Source: Sphacelaria rigidula
Lineage: Eukaryota > Phaeophyceae > Sphacelariales
Direction of reading: 5' to 3'
DNA length: 22,179 bases
Assembly: GCA_964200075.2 (NCBI GenBank)
Contig: CAXNAA020000347.1
Span: forward strand, 1-22,179
The position numbers and the translations under genes were made by a program. The notes below the pieces were generated by a model that did not search any database, was not told the origin of the DNA, and saw only the letters and a list, made by a program, of their open reading frames with translations. Positions 17,806-22,179 of the stretch are shown in pieces (position 1 is the stretch's first letter; every line of letters begins with the position of its first letter).

Positions 17806-20374
17806 CTAAGCAGCTTCTGCCATGGCGGTGACTCCCACCATGGACTCAAATCTGTCCACTTCTCCAACGCTTCCATAGGCAACCTGTGAGCGAACCTGTT
17901 CGTGTGCAGAAAAATAGACAGGTCGAGGCCAAGCAGAGGTGTATCATGTGAAACGTGTATTTTTCGCCATACACAGATAAATTGGTGACGATCTGCTTCA
18001 GCTTCGGCTCATAATCGAAACAAAATGCAAGGGTTCGCGTCCCCCCCGTCACTGTGCTGTTTGACACCATATAGTGAAACGGACGACCTCTCCTCAAATA
18101 CTGTCGTACCTGTCCCCTGCCATCTCGGGTGAGATGCATGAGTACGTACAGGTATACGGGTAGGGGGGGAACGGGGGGGTTGCGAGAGATGAGGGAGAGT
18201 CAAAACAGTGGAAGCGGCGAACGAAGTAAAAAACAGCTCGTCAGATTGACCGGACCATCGTAGCATTCTTGGGACATGTAAAGCGAATTCCGTCACGCCT
18301 TTTCATGCCAGTGGCCAGTACACTGAGTCACGCCGGTATGTAATCCTTTTACATGGGATAAGTCGCGAGTCGTCCCGATGGCTCAGTTGGCAACCTCGGA
18401 ACCTTCTCACGGTTGAGTCGTGGGTTCGAATCTCGAAGCGATGTGGGTTTTTTCCGCAACCTTCTCACGGTTGAGTCGTGGGTTCGAATCTCGAAGCGAT
18501 GTGGGTTTTTTCCGCACACAATGCCCAACAGTGGAGAGCGCCCATGTCGTGGGTGTACAATTCGACTTAACGGTCGACGAGGGAAATAGACTGCTGCACC
18601 CCTCTCGCGTTAAAAACACAAGGCAAGCACCGCAGAAAGGAAGAAGGAAAACTACAAAAAAAAAAAAAAAAATCCAGTGTTGGCCTTCTTTCTAACCGAC
18701 CCCGGCTGGTGCGCCCACATGTACCGAAAGGTGTAGAAGGCGTCCAGAATAGGTGACATGACAAGAGACACACATTTTGACATGATACCGTGTTCTGTTC
18801 AAGTGCACGTGTGTGTGTTGTCGTCCCATTTATTCTGGGCGCCAGTCTACCCCTTTCGGGATATGTGGGCGCATCAGCCGGGGTCACACAGGAGGAAGGT
18901 CAATACAGGAGCTTTCTTCTTTATTTGTTTTTAGTACCCCACTGCGGTGCTCTTCTGTTTTTTTCAGGGGGTATTCGCAGGCAATTCCCCAACACCTCTT
19001 TTGCCTCATTGTTGTTTTGCAGCTCCAACATCATGTACCTCAAGAGGCAAATATATAGAAAATGTGACATTTGATAGGTTTAGGCAGGTAGAGCGTGTGA
19101 ATCGCAGCATCCATCACCGCGGGAACAACGTGTTCGGTATTTGGTCCAGTAACGCGCGACTTCAGTAGTGTTGAGTAGTTCTAAAGGCTGATACACCGAT
19201 TCAGCGAATCATGCTGTGCAGTAGGCTTCATGCGGCAGAAGCGCACCATTTCACCGTCTATTATCCAAGTGTTCATAGTGAAAGGTTCAAAGGGTTGTTC
19301 TTCTGCTTTAGCGTGGTGTGTTCTTTGCCGTGGTTAGGAATCGGAGTACCGCACTGGGGGCAGTTGTGCGGTGCCGTTTTGTACCGCACTCTCGCGAAAC
19401 AGAACAACGTGCCTTGCGCTATATGCAGGAAGCTCTAGTTACGGCAAAATCAACAATGTTCCACGCTGTTGTTCAGCATAAATGGGACCAGGTAAGCTAA
19501 ATGAAAAAATAAATCAACGATATTGCTGCTTCATTTGTGCACGTCAGGCATCGACTCATTCCCTTTACCTCAGTGTGGGGGATTTGAATGTCCAGAGCAG
19601 AGCCCACGCCGTCAGATGACTTTCCGCCAGCCTTCTCAATCAGGTATGCGATCGGGCCCACTTCGTACAGCACCCTCAGCTTAGCGGGAGCAGCCGCAGA
19701 TGCCGGGTTTACGAAGATGCCCTTACCCTTGACCATGATCTGCCAAGGAAAACATACAGAGATGGTTATAATCTGCCGAAAAAGTTTGCGTGGGAAACGA
19801 CGGCTCAGGACAGTCGCACAGGCTTGTCGCACGTAGCGCATGGGAGAGCCATATTTGAGTTTCCAGCCGTAGTAGAGTGAAAACCGCCAACAAGGGTGCC
19901 AGGTGCACAACGCTCGAGTCGAGAGATGGAATGCGAAGGAATGCAAGCAAAACTGATGGCATGTACATTCCCACCTGGTTCACGTCTGGTACCATTCCTC
20001 CTGTGTAGCGCAGCTGGTACTTGTTGTCCAGGTAGAAGTTGAAAAGCTCATTGTAACCCGGGTTGTCCTGGAAAATACGTGGAACGAGAGCGGGAGGGTG
20101 TTGAGCAATGATAGCCGCCGACAGTGCATGTTCAAGATTAGACAGATGTGCCGTATCAGTGGTCGAGGCTGTGCCATTTCTCAAATGTGAGGCAGTTTCT
20201 CGGGTGCCGGAAAACTCCTCTATATTTCCTTCACCTGGGTGCCCCTCAGGTTTCCTGGCGCGAACAGCTTGCCGTCGTCGATTGTGGTGAAGCTGTTCGT
20301 CTTCACCCACTGCCCGTGGCGTCCGGAGAAATCGTCGATTAGAAGGAACTCGTGGGAGCCTTCCGCGCCGTCCA
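17806..20374 (-). CDS. SBPase: Sedoheptulose-1,7-bisphosphatase, C-terminal four exons (5' part not found)
   Basis: Member of the fructose/sedoheptulose bisphosphatase family; it removes the C1 phosphate of sedoheptulose-1,7-bisphosphate, in plastids for the Calvin cycle. Exons on the minus strand, in reading order: 20374-20235, 20067-19975, 19739-19569, 17895-17806. All three complete introns are GT-AG and the frame is kept to TAG at 17808-17806. The joined exons encode about 163 residues: [75 protein letters not shown], then [20 protein letters not shown] near the end. GGMVPDVNQ and the C-terminal QVAYGS-EV set point to SBPase rather than FBPase, which usually has GSMVADVHR. Exon 20374 starts in phase 1, so at least one upstream exon exists; the usual YGPRT and DPLDGSS segments were not found before 22179. 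The targeting peptide and any redox cysteines are therefore unseen. Confidence 0.9.
18372..18515 (+). repeat. tRNA-derived (SINE-like) sequence with a 58-bp tandem duplication of its 3' half
   Basis: A good pol III box A, TGGCTCAGTTGG (18379-18390), is followed by an anticodon-like arm with loop TTCTCAC (CTC at 18406-18408, the Glu anticodon), a box B GGTTCGAATCT (18423-18433) and a T6 run (18448-18453) that could end pol III transcription. The segment 18400-18457 is then repeated exactly at 18458-18515, so box B and T6 occur twice but box A once. The acceptor and D stems do not pair, so this is not a working tRNA. It lies antisense in the SBPase intron. Confidence 0.6.
18674..18912. repeat. 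Foldback element, about 240 bp, inside the SBPase intron
   Basis: The sequence from about 18674 rightward matches the reverse complement from about 18912 leftward. The best part is ACCCCGGCTGGTGCGCCCAC (left) against ACCCCGGCTGATGCGCCCAC (right, reverse complement), followed by CGAAAGGTGTAG/CGAAAGGGGTAG and CCAGAATA/CCAGAATA. Similarity fades toward the centre. A-rich and T-rich tracts flank the two ends. No coding content was seen. Confidence 0.65.
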
Positions 20375-21746
20375 CTGTAAGAGGGGAAGGCAACACGCGA
20401 GAGAGTTCCCGGTCTTATCAGCACCAACTCGCGGGTACACCCTTGCAATGTCAAACGCATTCCCCTCCTCAATTTCGACGCACAGTCCCCTGGTCACGAT
20501 GCAACTCTGCAAGCCTTGTACTTGACAAATAAAATACAGACCGAGGTACGGTACCGGGTACGCTGCTGCCATCTCTACATGCATACAAGTACTCTACAGC
20601 CATGTGCTACAGGCGCGTGCTGTCTGTACTGTTGCTGCACCGCACACTGTGCATGCACCTGTACTTCATGTACTGTCTGCAACAAGTAGCATCATGCCTG
20701 ATGAGGGGCGTTTTGCCGAACTCATTTTTCGGCGAACTTTGATCGCTCTGAAAACAGTATACTTTTCCCGAAAAAGACAGAAAGAGCGATCCCCGAAATT
20801 CCCCCAATCTCGGAAATAATGTCCCTCAGATAAGGGCTCCAAAATTGGTCAAGAGAAATGATCTCGAAAACATCCCCGTACCCTTTCCACAGGTACTCTT
20901 TCAGGTCATGAGCCCGTGATATCTTTCCTGACCGAGGTAGGTGGTCGTTTGTCTCGATGTCAGTTTTCTCAAAAACGAACTGTTTTTGGTGGCTGTGATG
21001 CCACGCCTTGAGAAAAGTCTCGAAAACCCCGTTTCGCGAGGCCGCTCCCAGGTTAACTTCCTGAAATTGGGTTGCAAAACAGATCCTGCCTTCAACTTGA
21101 AGGAAAAACAACGTCGATACGGGCACGTACCACGTACGCCGTGACGCGCAGCGCAACACAAACAGACGTGAACCAGACACACACAGTTCGAGCCGTGGCG
21201 GTTCATCAGCTGAGCCCATTTTGCGTGGTCTCGATCGAATCTTGAATTTGCTCGGAACTCAACATCAGCAATGACGTGTGCCAGAACCACGCCCCACCGA
21301 CATAGAGGGTCAGAACTGCGGGGGTTTTCTGCTGCAAAAGCGCACGCGGCCGCCCTTCCTTCACCACTGGAATGGTTTTCGTCACATCAAGACTGCCGTA
21401 CATGGATGAGCAACATCTAGCGGTGGAGCTAATGCGCGTGGGCGGTGAGTGCTTCGTGTTTGTGTTTCCCGGGGCTCGGTGTGCTCGGTGTGTCGCTGTT
21501 GTGGTTCCTTGTTCCGTCTGTAGCAACCAATACAAAAATAATGAACTCATGACCACTGCCAGAACCGCCACATTTTTCGGTGTGTGTGCAAATCTACCCC
21601 TTGAATCTGGAAACAAAGGCTGTGTCTTGAAGAAAATATAGTGTCAAAAACGTGCGATGGAATCGAATTCACCCGTGCCTGAAACATTCACGACAGTCAT
21701 GTTCTCATCCATTTGGAGAACGTAAATGACGTTGACGTATCAGGTA
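20375..21746. other. Upstream intron or 5' flank of SBPase, with an unexplained 165-codon minus-strand ORF
   Basis: The sequence before the first recognised SBPase exon should be an intron, because that exon begins in phase 1. A minus-strand frame at 21219-20722 stays open for 165 codons and has a plausible composition (KAWHHSHQKQFVFEKTDIET, KGYGDVFEIISLDQFWSPYL), but I recognise no family and it does not match SBPase. A minus-strand frame at 20584-20480 (with CVEIEEGNAFDIARVY) was considered as an SBPase exon, but its splice phase does not fit. Confidence 0.35.
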
Positions 21747-22179
21747 CAGGCTGGTTCACGGTGATCACCCAAATTGGGTTTTCAGCAAATGCCTTCCGCA
21801 ATACGCACCCAATAGTCGCATATATGGTATCATACTGACCGCAAGGGAGAGACAAAGAGGGTGACATAGCCGGAATTTTGTTCAAGGCCGTAGCGGTGGC
21901 GCTATGGACGAAAATTTGTCTCAAGCCAATCAGCGCCCTTCAGACTGCTCCGAGATCGCAATTACGAATACCAAGCCCAATTTTCACCCAATCTTTACAT
22001 GCGTCAAATCGTGACACCGTCATCGACACGGGAATATAACGAGAAAATCATATTTTCAAAACGGTTACTACGGGGGTCGAGTTATACCCGAAACCGTGAT
22101 GTTTCGGTGATAGCGGGTGTTGGCGTCGTCTAATATCCACCAATGACACGAACGAAAGACACAGGGAGGCTCGTGACGG
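21747..22179 (+). mobile_element. TA-flanked terminal-inverted-repeat element, copy C, cut by the window end
   Basis: It starts CAGGCTGGTTCACGG directly after TA (21745-21746) and aligns with copy B and inverted copy A: GGTATCATACTGACC, GCCAATCAGCGCCC, ATACCAAGCCCAATTTTCAC, AAACCGTGATGTTTCGGTGA, then GGCTCGTGACG at the edge. It keeps the empty site for the MITE found in copy A. The rest is outside the window. Confidence 0.7.

Larger units (their letters stand above)
17896..19568 (-). other. Last intron of the SBPase gene (1673 bases) with repeats
   Basis: The donor (minus strand) follows ..CACTGAG as gtaaag, and the acceptor is gaacag before the final 90-base exon. The join gives [12 protein letters not shown], as expected for the family. 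The intron contains the tRNA-derived repeat at 18372-18515 and the foldback at 18674-18912. The other two complete introns are 167 and 235 bases. Confidence 0.85.

Noticed and set aside
18372-18445. Functional tRNA-Glu(CTC)
   Set aside because: Box A, box B and the CTC loop are present, but the acceptor and D stems do not pair, and a half-length duplication follows.
19723-20472. 249-codon minus-strand ORF read as one gene
   Set aside because: It is SBPase exon 19975-20067 plus read-through into the introns on both sides; GT-AG boundaries and family alignment define the real exons.
20401-20584. Minus-strand frame with AAAYPVPYLGLYF and CVEIEEGNAFDIARVY as the preceding SBPase exon
   Set aside because: It loosely recalls the family's AAAY-YGPRT segment, but the sequence does not match and no GT site gives the phase 1 end required by the next exon.

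Overview
This is eukaryotic nuclear DNA: two conserved genes are broken into short exons (90-305 bases) by GT-AG introns, and the rest is long gene-poor sequence full of small terminal-inverted-repeat elements, foldbacks and minisatellites. A sedoheptulose-bisphosphatase-type gene, many short exons and kilobase introns would suit an alga or other plastid-lineage protist (a stramenopile alga or similar), but nothing here proves the lineage.

Layout. Positions 1-6883 hold no gene I can defend, only tandem repeats, a tRNA-like fragment and weak ORFs. Positions 6884-11617 (+) hold a complete eight-exon MoaA/MOCS1A/CNX2 gene (412 codons), the radical-SAM GTP 3',8-cyclase of molybdenum cofactor synthesis. 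Both Fe-S cysteine sets and the C-terminal Gly-Gly are intact. Its last intron is mostly a 1.1 kb transposon-like element with a second, TTAA-flanked miniature element inside it. Positions 11618-17805 are intergenic between convergent genes and carry a second copy of the 1.1 kb element, an assembly scar (poly-C runs and ten Ns) and a nearly perfect 118-bp palindrome. Positions 20374-17806 (-) hold the last four exons of sedoheptulose-1,7-bisphosphatase; a 1.67 kb intron in it contains a tRNA-derived repeat and a 240-bp foldback. The 5' exons were not found and probably lie beyond the right edge. A third copy of the 1.1 kb element begins at 21747 and runs off the window.

The two genes belong to unrelated pathways (molybdopterin synthesis and the Calvin cycle or related sugar-phosphate metabolism), and I see no functional link between them. 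The most novel content is the mobile DNA: an apparently non-autonomous, TA-flanked element family that has entered an intron of a housekeeping gene and has itself been a target for a piggyBac-like miniature element.
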